DNA of 32,494 nucleotides from an uncultured Deferribacteraceae bacterium (GTDB lineage: Bacteria > Chrysiogenota > Deferribacteres > Deferribacterales > Mucispirillaceae), in the NCBI GenBank assembly GCA_947041225.1, contig CAMRDM010000015.1, forward strand, positions 1-32,494, in the 5' to 3' direction. The notes below the pieces were generated by a model. It was not told the DNA's origin, searched no databases, and saw only the letters and a list, made by a program, of their open reading frames with translations. Below are positions 24,759-32,494 of this stretch, piece by piece; the stretch's first letter is position 1, and each line of letters begins with the position of its first letter. Both the position numbers and the translations under genes were made by a program.

Positions 24759-25641
24759 TCTATCACACCCTCTAATTACTGAAAATATATCGCTTAAAAA
24801 ATTCAACTGCTACAGAGTTGGAGGAAATGCTCGCTATTTTGCAACACCTAAAAGTAATCAAGAATTGAGCAATCTATTAATATTTATAAAGAATAGTGGC
24901 ATAAAGTACGATATTATATCTGCAGGGACAAATACCATTATTTCTGATGAAAATTACGATGGCTTAATAATCTTACTAAATAGATTAAATAACTTTATCA
25001 TTAAGAACGGTAACAATATAAAAGTTGGTGCAAGTGTACGATTAAACGATCTTATAAGCTATACGATCGAATCATCTCTTGCTGGACTTGAAAGTCTCGT
25101 CGGTGTACCAGGACTTATAGGTGGCGCTGCAATAATGAACGCTGGAGCGTACGGTGTAGAATTTAAAGATGTTACCGTTTCCTTAGATGTTATTGATACC
25201 CAAGGAGTATTTTCTAATATTAGTAAGCACGATGTTGGATTTACATATCGGCATACAAAGAATTTAGAAGATAAAATAGTCGTAGCAGCTGAAATAGAAC
25301 TTCTTAAAACAGATAAGTTAGAGCTATTAAAGAAACGAAGTGAAATTCTGAAAACTAGAGCAAAAAAACAACCTTTAGATAAACCATCTTGTGGATCTGT
25401 ATTTAAAAGACCTAAAGATGGATACGCTGGAGACTTAATTGAAAGAGCTGGATTAAAAGGATTTAGATATAAATCTGTTATGGTATCGGATAAACACTCT
25501 AATTTTATAGTAGGATGTGAAAAAGATATCAAGGCAAATGATCTATATCATTTGATTGCTTATATTATTAATGAAGTTCAAGAAAAATTCTCTATTACAT
25601 TAGAACCAGAAGTTAAGTTTATTGGATTTAATAGTTATTAA
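24748..25641 (+). CDS. murB: UDP-N-acetylenolpyruvoylglucosamine reductase MurB
   Basis: MurB reduces UDP-GlcNAc-enolpyruvate to UDP-MurNAc with NADPH and FAD in peptidoglycan precursor synthesis. The 297-residue protein shows the FAD-binding YRVGGNARYFATP, SAGTNTIISDENYDG, SLVGVPGLIGGAAIMNAGAYG, the catalytic Ser217 in SCGSVFKRP, and the C-terminal LEPEVKFIG. It overlaps mtnP by 11 bases, so the two are cotranscribed despite belonging to different pathways. An AT-rich inverted repeat follows the stop. Confidence 0.95.
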   Translation: MQINLSHPLITENISLKKFNCYRVGGNARYFATPKSNQELSNLLIFIKNSGIKYDIISAGTNTIISDENYDGLIILLNRLNNFIIKNGNNIKVGASVRLNDLISYTIESSLAGLESLVGVPGLIGGAAIMNAGAYGVEFKDVTVSLDVIDTQGVFSNISKHDVGFTYRHTKNLEDKIVVAAEIELLKTDKLELLKKRSEILKTRAKKQPLDKPSCGSVFKRPKDGYAGDLIERAGLKGFRYKSVMVSDKHSNFIVGCEKDIKANDLYHLIAYIINEVQEKFSITLEPEVKFIGFNSY

Positions 25642-25646
25642 TATCC

Positions 25647-25668
25647 TTACTATTTAAAGTAATAGTAA
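25647..25668. repeat. Inverted repeat between murB and the next promoter
   Basis: TTACTATT (25647-25654) and AATAGTAA (25661-25668) form a perfect 8-bp inverted repeat with a 6-base spacer, 4 bases before the -35 box at 25672. It may be a weak terminator of murB or an operator for the following operon. Confidence 0.5.
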
Positions 25669-25671
25669 ACC

Positions 25672-25704
25672 TTGTTATTTTTTCTATGATACATTATAAT
25701 GTAT
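25672..25704 (+). promoter_or_regulatory. Promoter with -10 embedded in a palindrome
   Basis: A -35 TTGTTA (25672-25677) and consensus -10 TATAAT (25695-25700) are spaced by exactly 17 bases. The -10 lies within the perfect 16-bp palindrome ATACATTATAATGTAT (25689-25704), a plausible repressor site. It drives the lipoprotein and barrel operon starting at 25724. Confidence 0.65.
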
Positions 25705-25723
25705 TATATATGTAGGTGTTAAA

Positions 25724-26578
25724 ATGTGTATACTAAATTGTATTAAGCGACTATCTCTATTGATAGCGATAATTACTCTTGCTGGGTGTGGCGAAAACCT
25801 TTTCTCTCTAACAAATAAAACATTGTTAGATCAGATGACGACTGATCTTGCATATATTCAAGATAACTGTGCACTAGTTATTAAAAATTTAGAAGAGAAA
25901 CAACTTACATTAGATCTATCTGTTGAAGAAAAGTATCAATATGTATCATCACTACTCTCTTGTAGCGGTTTCGATGTGCGTGCTAGCTTAGCTATAGCGC
26001 TTGGACCTGATAATGCACCTGATGAAGAAAAAGATGATCCTCTTGATGTTATGTACTCTTTCATAAATAAAGATACTTTTACTCTTGACATAATAAACGA
26101 TCTTACAGATACGTATAGTAAAGCATTATTGCAGTGTACTGGTAGAATGAATAATAATTTAAGAATAATATGTACCTTAATTGGTGGTGCATCAAATACA
26201 GTAGCTGTAACAAAAGAACTTTTATTTATATTTGCTAGACCGTCTATTCCTGCAAATCAAAGTGAATTAAAAGCAATTTTAATTGATATCGCTGGTAGTA
26301 GTAGTGTTGCTAGTGCTTATCTTATTGAAAAAACAGAGGCTATATATCCTTCTATGTTTATCGAAGATCCTGACTTTGAATCAAGACTAGTTCGTTCATC
26401 AAATGCAATTCAAATAGGATTAAGCACTCTTGAATCATTAGTAGGAAACTCAAGTGGTACAGGAAACAACCTTCTTATAGGGATGCTAGATACTATTTCA
26501 GATACAATTCTTAATCCAGGTGGATTAGGAATGGCTAGAGTTATGTCTATTATCCTACTTGAGATGTTAGACCTATAA
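25724..26578 (+). CDS. Outer-envelope lipoprotein of unknown function
   Basis: The signal peptide ends in a textbook lipobox LAGC with Cys22, so the mature 263-residue protein is lipid-anchored. The rest looks helical with paired cysteines (DNCAL, LSCSG, LQCTG, IICTL) and no motif I recognise. It is the first gene of a three-gene operon and is followed after 29 bases by the barrel gene. A partnership with the barrel is an inference from this layout. Confidence 0.75.
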   Translation: MCILNCIKRLSLLIAIITLAGCGENLFSLTNKTLLDQMTTDLAYIQDNCALVIKNLEEKQLTLDLSVEEKYQYVSSLLSCSGFDVRASLAIALGPDNAPDEEKDDPLDVMYSFINKDTFTLDIINDLTDTYSKALLQCTGRMNNNLRIICTLIGGASNTVAVTKELLFIFARPSIPANQSELKAILIDIAGSSSVASAYLIEKTEAIYPSMFIEDPDFESRLVRSSNAIQIGLSTLESLVGNSSGTGNNLLIGMLDTISDTILNPGGLGMARVMSIILLEMLDL

Positions 26579-26607
26579 AAATTACACTTTAAGATATTTA
26601 TTTGGGG

Positions 26608-27792
26608 ATGGTTTTGAAAAAAATTAAGTATATCTTTCTTTTCACATTCTTTTTAACTTGTTCCCATGGATTATACTCTAATGCGTTTGGACAAGCAAGA
26701 ATAGCTCTTGATAATGAATTGTTATCAATAGTTAGATCTGTTGAAGCATTAGGAATGGGTGGAGCTTATTACTCAAAAAGTAATAATAAATATGCTGCCT
26801 TCTATAACCCAGCAGGTGTAGCTAGAGTTAAGAAAAATAGCATAGAGTATCTACCAATAACTCTTGGAGTGGATAGTGATGCCCTTAGCTCACTCAATAG
26901 TGTATCTAACATCATTGACGCTGCTGGAGGAGATACATCTGATCCACAAGTTATAGATTCTTCTATTAACTCAATATTAGATGTATTTATGGGTAATTTT
27001 GTTACAATAGGACCTATAAGTTTTTTCCCAGCATACACAATAAAAGGACTTAGTATAGGACTTTTTTCTACCACTACCCTTAAAGCTATAGCGTTTAACC
27101 CTGCTGTAACTGAATTACAAGCAGTAGCAAGATCTGATAACGGCTTAACAGCAACATTCGGTTATAACTTTCTTAGAAATGACGCACTATCTTTTGGAGT
27201 CTCTTTTAAAGCATTACTTAGAGCACAAGTAGATCAAACATATACTGTATTTGATTTAACAGATATTATCGTAAACCAAAAACAGATATTCGGTGATATT
27301 ATCGATGATCTTTTCGAAAATGGATTAGCTTTTGGTGCATTCGCTTCAGTAGGTATAATCTACGATCTACCGTTCCTTAGATCTGAAATAGCACCACGTA
27401 TCGCTGTATCTCTTAACGATGTTGGATATCTCTTTAGATTAAATGAAAGTAATGTCGATGCTATTAATCCATCAATGAACGTCGCTTTAGGTATATCACC
27501 TAGCTATTACAATACAATCAAATCAGATATAATGATCGATTTTACCGATCTATTTTTTCTAAATTCAAACGATACATCTATATTAAAAAGAATAAATATC
27601 GGTGCTGAAGTAATCTTCATAGATACCTACGCATTGAGAGTTGGAATTCATCAAGGCTACCCTACAGCTGGAGCTGGATTAAATTTTAAATATTTTAGTC
27701 TGAACTACGCCTTTTATACAGAAGAGCTAGGATATGAAGTAGGCGAGTATAGAGATTTTAGACACATTATCGAAATCAATTTTAAATTATAA
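26608..27792 (+). CDS. PorV/FadL-like outer-membrane barrel protein
   Basis: After a signal peptide (KKIKYIFLFTFFL to about YSNAFG) the mature N-terminus shows RSVEALGMGGAYYSKSNNKY and AAFYNPAGVARV. This arrangement is seen in OmpP1/FadL and PorV-like barrels, where the N-terminus plugs the pore. The remainder has alternating strand patterns and ends in a short HIIEINFKL strand. Start choice is uncertain: ATG 26608 is used, but TTG 26614 right after a GGGGATGG stretch fits the signal peptide equally well. It lies between two lipoprotein genes. Ligand unknown. Confidence 0.7.
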   Translation: MVLKKIKYIFLFTFFLTCSHGLYSNAFGQARIALDNELLSIVRSVEALGMGGAYYSKSNNKYAAFYNPAGVARVKKNSIEYLPITLGVDSDALSSLNSVSNIIDAAGGDTSDPQVIDSSINSILDVFMGNFVTIGPISFFPAYTIKGLSIGLFSTTTLKAIAFNPAVTELQAVARSDNGLTATFGYNFLRNDALSFGVSFKALLRAQVDQTYTVFDLTDIIVNQKQIFGDIIDDLFENGLAFGAFASVGIIYDLPFLRSEIAPRIAVSLNDVGYLFRLNESNVDAINPSMNVALGISPSYYNTIKSDIMIDFTDLFFLNSNDTSILKRINIGAEVIFIDTYALRVGIHQGYPTAGAGLNFKYFSLNYAFYTEELGYEVGEYRDFRHIIEINFKL

Positions 27793-27811
27793 TTATTAAG
27801 GTGTAGCTGTA

Positions 27812-29092
27812 ATGATCATTTACTTAAGAATAATATTTTTCATACTTATTATACCATTCATGACATTTGCATGTGCAATGAAAAATGAAGCTGTGTCTGA
27901 AAAAAATATAGATACTCAACTTGGAGGGATCGATGTTCAAGATACCTTCACTCCATCTAAAAGCACAATTAGTATCACTCCTGAAAACTTTGAGAGAGAT
28001 ATACCTGAATCAACGATAACTTTATCATCGTTAACAATATTTGAGTACGGATACGACTCTATATATTACGGTAGTGGACTTATAGATTTTGCAACTGATG
28101 ATAATGTGATTGTACTGTTATCTGAAGATCAACTTGTATCGAACGTTAAAACTTGTCAATCTATGCCACTGAACTATATTTTCAATAAAATATATCCTTA
28201 TAAATCTTTTATTGTTGCCTACAACTATTCAACTATTGAAGTGTACTCTTTAAAAGAGTGTGGAAAACTTGCATCATATTCAAGAGCGTTGAACGGAGAT
28301 ATTAAAGTCGTGGACGATGTGTTAATAGAGTATGAAAGTAGCCGTGTTGTGCTTAGAGAGTTATTAACTGGCAAACAGATATCTACTGTTGAAACAGATC
28401 TTCAAATTGCAACGGCTGGTGAATATAACGGGAAAATTTCACTTATTCATAAAAATGGATTTATTACATATTACGATAAAAAAATTAAATCATTTCTTCT
28501 AGATACAACAATTAATCTAAATTTTGCTCATATAAATTATATCGATTCATCGTTTTATGGAGTTACTAATAACGGTTCTTTTTTTACTGTTATAGACGAT
28601 AAAACAACTAATTATGAAGAAAAAAACTGTTACATATCATCAGGATCTGTAGCTGCAATATGTAGTACAAAGTTGATCTACGATGGACAAGTATACGAAA
28701 ATGTACCTAACATGGGTAAATTTATAGCTGGTAAAGGGATATTTATTACATTCAATCCACCAGATTTTCAGATGTATAAATTAATTCAAGCGTATCAGAA
28801 AAAAGTACAGTTTGATTACTCTCTACCTACTCTATGTAGCACTCCAAATAATGTTATATACTTTAAAAACTTCTCTGGGAAAAACAGAAAAGTAGAGAAT
28901 AAAGTTGAGTCAGCTACATCTAATATCCCTAGAAGCTGTAAACCGAAGGCGAAGTTATATATTGAAAACGGTACTTTTATCTGTGGAGATAAAGATTGTG
29001 GGACTTTTTCTGAAAGGATCGTTATAGATGAAGAAACTTCACGCTATAAACGTTTAGAAGCGAATAAGATCTTTTACTACTATAATAAATAG
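27812..29092 (+). CDS. Probable lipoprotein with beta-propeller-like repeats
   Basis: The N-terminus is hydrophobic and ends TFAC (Cys21), an imperfect lipobox, so lipidation is likely but not certain. The mature protein of about 400 residues is beta-rich, with repeated short stretches of the form hydrophobic strand, turn, strand (FIVAYNYSTIEVYSLKECGK, GKISLIHKNGFITYYDKKI, FTVIDDKTTNYEEK), reminiscent of a WD40/PQQ-type propeller. No family is recognised. The C-terminal region has Cys pairs (ICGDKDCG). It begins 19 bases after the barrel gene and ends the operon. Confidence 0.65.
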   Translation: MIIYLRIIFFILIIPFMTFACAMKNEAVSEKNIDTQLGGIDVQDTFTPSKSTISITPENFERDIPESTITLSSLTIFEYGYDSIYYGSGLIDFATDDNVIVLLSEDQLVSNVKTCQSMPLNYIFNKIYPYKSFIVAYNYSTIEVYSLKECGKLASYSRALNGDIKVVDDVLIEYESSRVVLRELLTGKQISTVETDLQIATAGEYNGKISLIHKNGFITYYDKKIKSFLLDTTINLNFAHINYIDSSFYGVTNNGSFFTVIDDKTTNYEEKNCYISSGSVAAICSTKLIYDGQVYENVPNMGKFIAGKGIFITFNPPDFQMYKLIQAYQKKVQFDYSLPTLCSTPNNVIYFKNFSGKNRKVENKVESATSNIPRSCKPKAKLYIENGTFICGDKDCGTFSERIVIDEETSRYKRLEANKIFYYYNK

Positions 29093-29420
29093 ATCGTAAG
29101 TAATAAGTACTTGATACAATATACTAGATTTATAGAAGTGAGTAATAGTATAGCAGTTATTAAATCGTATGTGGTAAATGCTTTAAAAGACATGTAAGTA
29201 TAAAATTTACAAGATATGTCTCCACTTAAAAAATATAATATTAGATATGACTGAGTAAATTAATTTTTATTGCTGTGTTACTTATATTTCATTGACTTTG
29301 TTACCTTTATACCATAAAACTATTTCTATAAATGTTATCCCGTAAAATATTTACTGTGATTTAGCTTGGAAAGTTTAATCTTCTAAGGCTATATATATAT
29401 GTATGATAGAGGAGGCTTAA
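29093..29420. other. 328-bp AT-rich gap
   Basis: I see no gene, strong hairpin or RNA here. A TTGACT at about 29283-29288 could act as a weak -35 element, but the matching -10 is poor. An AT dinucleotide run and a strong GAGGAGG ribosome-binding site lie directly before the 29421 gene. Confidence 0.5.
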
Positions 29421-29963
29421 ATGTTTTACTATTTAAGTGCAGATATAATTAATTCTTGTGGCTGGATCGGTGGAAATCCTCCTAAATGGTTCGATGGTAG
29501 TGATGTAATTGATAATAATAAATTTGTGTTTTATGCTACATTCATGCTTCCAAACGAAGATCAAATGTTATCTATATTCATTAATAAAGAATTTGATGAG
29601 TTAATAGATAATAATATCTATCCTAATTGTTCAATAAAAGTTTATAAACATAACGTTTCAGAAGAAAGTTGTATCAAAAATTCTCATCCAGCTATTAGTA
29701 AGAGATGGATAACTAATCCTACTCTTGAGCCTCGTGAAGATACTCCATTTTTATTTATAGGGACAACTCCAGATTTAATTCAAGATGAAGATTATTATTA
29801 TACCGATTTAGAGAAAGATGGTTATTCATTTTGGGGACAAATAGATGAAGATGGATATCTATCTGATGATATGATTTGTGGTAACTCCCCTTTTGCTTTT
29901 GGTGCTTTATATTTATATAAAAAAGAAAATGAAATTATCGCTGGATTTTGGCAATTCAGTTGA
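29421..29963 (+). CDS. Orphan acidic cytoplasmic protein, 180 residues
   Basis: The protein has no signal peptide or membrane segment and is rich in Asp, Glu, Tyr and Trp (NPPKWFDGSD, EDYYYTDLEKDGYSFWGQ, GQIDEDGYLSDDM). A strong GAGGAGG ribosome-binding site is 6 bases before the ATG. It is flanked by large non-coding regions. The acidic soluble character and isolation resemble immunity or antitoxin-like accessory proteins, but no partner gene is present and I recognise no family. Confidence 0.6.
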   Translation: MFYYLSADIINSCGWIGGNPPKWFDGSDVIDNNKFVFYATFMLPNEDQMLSIFINKEFDELIDNNIYPNCSIKVYKHNVSEESCIKNSHPAISKRWITNPTLEPREDTPFLFIGTTPDLIQDEDYYYTDLEKDGYSFWGQIDEDGYLSDDMICGNSPFAFGALYLYKKENEIIAGFWQFS

Positions 29964-30457
29964 TAAAATATTCATTTTCAGCATAAGTAATTATAAAATA
30001 TAAACTCCTAATAATAATTTCATATCACTCATTTTACCTACCAATATATACATATAGTTAGAGAAGATAACAGCAGTATAAAATTATAACTCTCTTACAA
30101 ATAAATCAACTACTAAGATTTACTATGTATTACAAAGAATAGTTAATATCATATAATTGAAACAAAAACCTCTCACTATTAGTAAGTTAACTACAATCAT
30201 TTATCGTTAAGTATGAGACATAACGCTTAATAAAAGAATTAATATCTGTTAATAGAATATTGTTTTGAGAATAATTTCAATATAAATTCAATAAGATTTT
30301 CTTATGAATAAACGAGCTGTTAATTAAGAGTAGATAATTGTTGAAAAATGGTTAATAATAATTAAAATTCAATATTTATTTTTATTTTATATTCAAAAAA
30401 CTGAAATAACCTTTATTTATCAATAGGTTAATATGTCAACCCTAAGTTATGAAGAAA

Positions 30458-30497
30458 ATATCCACTTGACAAGCAATTGTGTATAAAATGTGGAAAA
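30458..30497. promoter_or_regulatory. Cluster of DnaA-box-like sites
   Basis: TGTGTATAA (30478-30486) is the complement of TTATACACA, a known DnaA box variant. TGTGGAAAA (30489-30497) differs from the consensus TGTGGATAA at one base, and ATATCCACT (30458-30466) differs from TTATCCACA at two. A further one-mismatch site, TTATCAACA, lies at 30653-30661. In such AT-rich DNA chance matches are expected, so binding is tentative. Confidence 0.4.
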
Positions 30498-30502
30498 CAT
30501 TC

Positions 30503-30518
30503 ATTTATCGTGATAAAT
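30503..30518. repeat. Inverted repeat beside the DnaA-like cluster
   Basis: ATTTATC (30503-30509) and GATAAAT (30512-30518) form a perfect 7-bp inverted repeat with a 2-base centre, 6 bases after the last DnaA-like nonamer. Its symmetry suits a dimeric DNA-binding protein; no specific regulator is implied. Confidence 0.45.
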
Positions 30519-30536
30519 ATCTATTATAATTACACA

Positions 30537-30556
30537 ATTTTCATATAAATGAAAAT
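30537..30556. repeat. AT-rich hairpin
   Basis: ATTTTCAT (30537-30544) and ATGAAAAT (30549-30556) are perfect inverted arms around ATAA. There is no T tract typical of a terminator, and the stem is weak. Confidence 0.4.
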
Positions 30557-30770
30557 ATAATAATAAACTTAATTTTAATAGGATAATAGATATCGATTAT
30601 AAAGTGCAATAAACTGTTTGTTCTAGATGATAAAATATGCTTTAAGTAGAGATTATCAACAATAAATCAACTTATTAGACAAAAAGTTGAAAGTTATAGA
30701 ATGCCGTAGATTAAATTATGAATTGTGTTTTTGTTAGAAATTATAAATAAAATCTTAAATTAGATTATAA

Positions 30771-31078
30771 AATACAAACCTGTTAACTTTATCTAGCTAT
30801 ATAAACTATATCAATCTTAATAGCTAAGCAACAATACAAACCTGTTAACTTTACCTAACTATACAAACATATCTGTATTAATAGCTAATCAAAAATGCAA
30901 ACCTGTTAACTTTGCCTAACTATACAAACATATCTGTACTAATAGCTAAGCAACAATACAAACCTGTTAACTTTATCTAGCTATACAAACTATATCAATC
31001 TTAATAGCTAATCAACAATACAAACCTGTTAACTTTATCTAGCCATACAAACTATATCCGTACTAATAACTATTCAAC
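30771..31078. repeat. Five tandem 61-62 bp repeats
   Basis: Units begin at 30771, 30833, 30894, 30955 and 31017. Each starts AATACAAACCTGTTAACTTT (AATGC in the third) and contains the palindromes GTTAAC and, in most units, TAGCTA. Two subtypes are seen: units 1 and 4 have ACTATATCAATCTTAATAGC, units 2 and 3 have ACATATCTGTA, and unit 5 is a mix. The array ends 20 bases before the mltB stop. Confidence 0.92.
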
Positions 31079-31098
31079 CGACTCTACTGATCTCTTTA

Positions 31099-32208
31099 TT
31101 ACTTTGTTTTGATAACCGTTTCATGTCCTGTGAAAGCACGAGTACGCGGATTAATATTCTTTGCCATTCGTCCACCTAGATAGTTCACAGCCATAGAGTA
31201 CCCTAAACTATTGTTATATCTCATAATAACACATAGATTATCGAACGCTACATAATATTCATACTTATCATTACCTATACCAACTTTAAGTAGTTTACCT
31301 TTCAAGTTATTATGAATTGGAGTGCTTTTAGAAAAAATCACACCTGCATTTTTCAGTTTGTTAACAGAATATTTTTTACCGCTCTTACAAGCAGAACGAC
31401 TAATATATTTACTATAACTTTTGCTCTTTGCACTATTAACTGTTACTTTTTCAATAATCGGTTGTCCTTTCTTCCAGCCGTATGATGATAAGTAGTTAGC
31501 TGTTGAAAATATCGCATCTTTATGATTATTGATAATATCTATATATCCATCATGATCACCATCAATACCGTATCTATCAATATTGCTCGGCATAAATTGA
31601 GGTATGCCTAATGCACCTGCGTATGAACTTCTAAAAAGTGTTGGATCTTGATTGAGTTTCTTCGATAGTACTAGAAATGCTTCTAACTCTTTTTTAAAAT
31701 AACTAGCTCTTCTAGTCTCTATAAAAGATAGTGCATACAAAGCTTCTAATGCGTTATATCTCATTCTTACAGTGCCGTAGTTTGTCTCTATCCCTAAAAT
31801 ACTAACGACTATATACGATGGTACACCAAATCTTTTCTCAGCTGCGATTAGAGAGTCTTTATTCCTCTTAAAATACTCTACACCTTGGCTAGTTCTTCGA
31901 TCGTTAACCATGTTATCTCTGTAGGCATACCAGTTAAATCTTCCTCTAGGAATAGCTCTTATTGATGCGTTTCCAGCCTTTTCTACTCTTTCAATTGATA
32001 CATCTGCGAAAATATCTGTAAGATATTCTTTATCAAATCCATGCTTATTGTGCATCTCATCGATAAATACATGGAGTTGATATAATTCACTTTGCACTTC
32101 ATCTTTCTTCCCCTCATTCGGTTTAGTCGGATATTTTGTACAATCAGATGTAGCAAATAAAATAAATGTAAGTGTAAGTAATAATACTATTTTTCTAACA
32201 ATAAACAT
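31099..32208 (-). CDS. mltB: Membrane-bound lytic murein transglycosylase B
   Basis: MltB cleaves peptidoglycan glycan strands to 1,6-anhydro ends. The 369-residue protein has an N-terminal signal and the SLT-type core: ILGIETNYGTVRMRYNALEA with catalytic Glu141, SYAGALGIPQFMPSNIDRYG, a calcium-loop-like GIDGDHDGYIDI and DAIFSTANYLSSYGWKKGQP, then the C-terminal YVAFDNLCVIMRYNNSLGYSMAV. The signal ends ATSDC; Asp before the Cys is unusual for a lipobox, so lipidation is uncertain. It lies directly after the tandem repeats on the opposite strand to rpe. Confidence 0.93.
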   Translation of the reverse strand: MFIVRKIVLLLTLTFILFATSDCTKYPTKPNEGKKDEVQSELYQLHVFIDEMHNKHGFDKEYLTDIFADVSIERVEKAGNASIRAIPRGRFNWYAYRDNMVNDRRTSQGVEYFKRNKDSLIAAEKRFGVPSYIVVSILGIETNYGTVRMRYNALEALYALSFIETRRASYFKKELEAFLVLSKKLNQDPTLFRSSYAGALGIPQFMPSNIDRYGIDGDHDGYIDIINNHKDAIFSTANYLSSYGWKKGQPIIEKVTVNSAKSKSYSKYISRSACKSGKKYSVNKLKNAGVIFSKSTPIHNNLKGKLLKVGIGNDKYEYYVAFDNLCVIMRYNNSLGYSMAVNYLGGRMAKNINPRTRAFTGHETVIKTK

Positions 32209-32397
32209 ATAAAGTATTACTATAGAATAATACCTTTGTAAACTAAATATTTTAACAGTACAATGCTTTAGACTTTCTATGTATAAGTAATTGTGCTAAT
32301 ATATGATTAGAAAATAAAATATTTTATGTAACAATACCTATAGAATAAAGAGTTTTTTATACAAATAGTTTTTATTAAAATTAGTAGTGAGGTTTTT

Positions 32398-32494
32398 ATG
32401 ATAGTTTCTGCATCAATTTTATCATCTGATTTCTCAAAATTAAAGGAAGAAGTTCAAGCCGTGGATCTTGCAGGTGCTGATTGGATTCACCTTG
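32398..32494 (+). CDS. rpe: Ribulose-phosphate 3-epimerase, 5' part
   Basis: The first 32 residues ([20 protein letters not shown] then [12 protein letters not shown]) match the N-terminus of ribulose-phosphate 3-epimerase, with the first-strand SASILSSDF motif and the D-W-I-H segment near the metal site. The enzyme interconverts ribulose-5-phosphate and xylulose-5-phosphate. GTGAGG lies 6 bases before the ATG. The window ends inside the gene. Confidence 0.92.
   Translation, partial: MIVSASILSSDFSKLKEEVQAVDLAGADWIHL

Larger units (their letters stand above)
29964..31098. other. 1.1-kb AT-rich non-coding region with DnaA-box-like sites and tandem repeats
   Basis: This is the longest gene-free stretch of the window. 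It holds a cluster of DnaA-box-like nonamers at 30458-30497 plus one at 30653, two inverted repeats (30503-30518 and 30537-30556) and five 61-62 bp tandem repeats at 30771-31078. Flanking genes converge on it (29421 on +, 31099 on -), which is not the usual layout of a bidirectional origin. No coding sequence is evident. Confidence 0.7.

Noticed and set aside
25688..25712. Possible dif-like XerCD recombination site
   Set aside because: The TATAATGTATTATA stretch only loosely resembles the dif core, and it is fully explained by the promoter -10 and its palindrome.
29964..31098. CRISPR array
   Set aside because: The 61-62 bp units are contiguous and homologous along their entire length, without unique spacers, and no cas genes are present.

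Overview
This is an AT-rich chromosomal segment (about 30% G+C by eye, not computed) from a flagellated Gram-negative bacterium. It carries type II secretion (T2SS) genes including gspN, flagellar rod and L-ring genes, Lol lipoprotein export, MurB, MltB and several outer-membrane barrels and lipoproteins. Arginine codons are mostly AGA and several genes start with TTG. The gspG to gspN layout, the flgF-flgG-flgA-flgH order and a sigma-54 promoter resemble low-GC members of the former Deltaproteobacteria or neighbouring phyla. That placement is inference, because no rRNA or other marker gene lies in the window.

Left part (1-8407): a partial tandem duplication of the thiH 5' end precedes intact thiH (2-iminoacetate synthase). 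A membrane-anchored ankyrin-repeat protein follows, then a compact + strand T2SS cluster, gspG, gspH, gspI, gspJ, gspK, gspL, gspM and gspN. An AlkD-type DNA glycosylase gene is inserted between gspG and gspH. No gspC, gspD, gspE or gspF is in the window. Just downstream (8546-9646) is a Sec-exported protein with a long polar Asn/His/Lys/Gly-rich segment, of unknown role.

Middle part (9647-18803): two orphan genes, a Sel1-type cysteine-paired protein and a TenI/ThiE-like protein lead into a minus-strand flagellar operon. Its order is unknown lipoprotein, flgF, flgG, flgA, flgH. It is headed by a full-consensus sigma-54 promoter and closed by a GC-rich intrinsic terminator, with no flgI after flgH. 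A nitronate monooxygenase-like gene lies upstream of this operon on the same strand.

Right part (18804-32494): two tandem paralogous outer-membrane barrel genes on the minus strand face a + strand lolC/E-lolD-TRIC-channel cluster. A mtnP-murB pair follows, then a three-gene envelope operon (lipoprotein, PorV/FadL-like barrel, probable lipoprotein) with a palindrome across its -10 box. After one more orphan gene comes a 1.1 kb non-coding stretch holding DnaA-box-like sites and five 61-62 bp tandem repeats. The window ends with minus-strand mltB and the start of rpe.

The strongest items to follow up are the ankyrin and AlkD genes embedded in the T2SS locus, the secreted low-complexity protein next to it, the lipoprotein heading the sigma-54 flagellar operon, the envelope operon at 25724-29092, the tandem-repeat non-coding region, and the mini-ORF repeats ahead of thiH. 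I saw no CRISPR array, insertion sequence, tRNA or rRNA.
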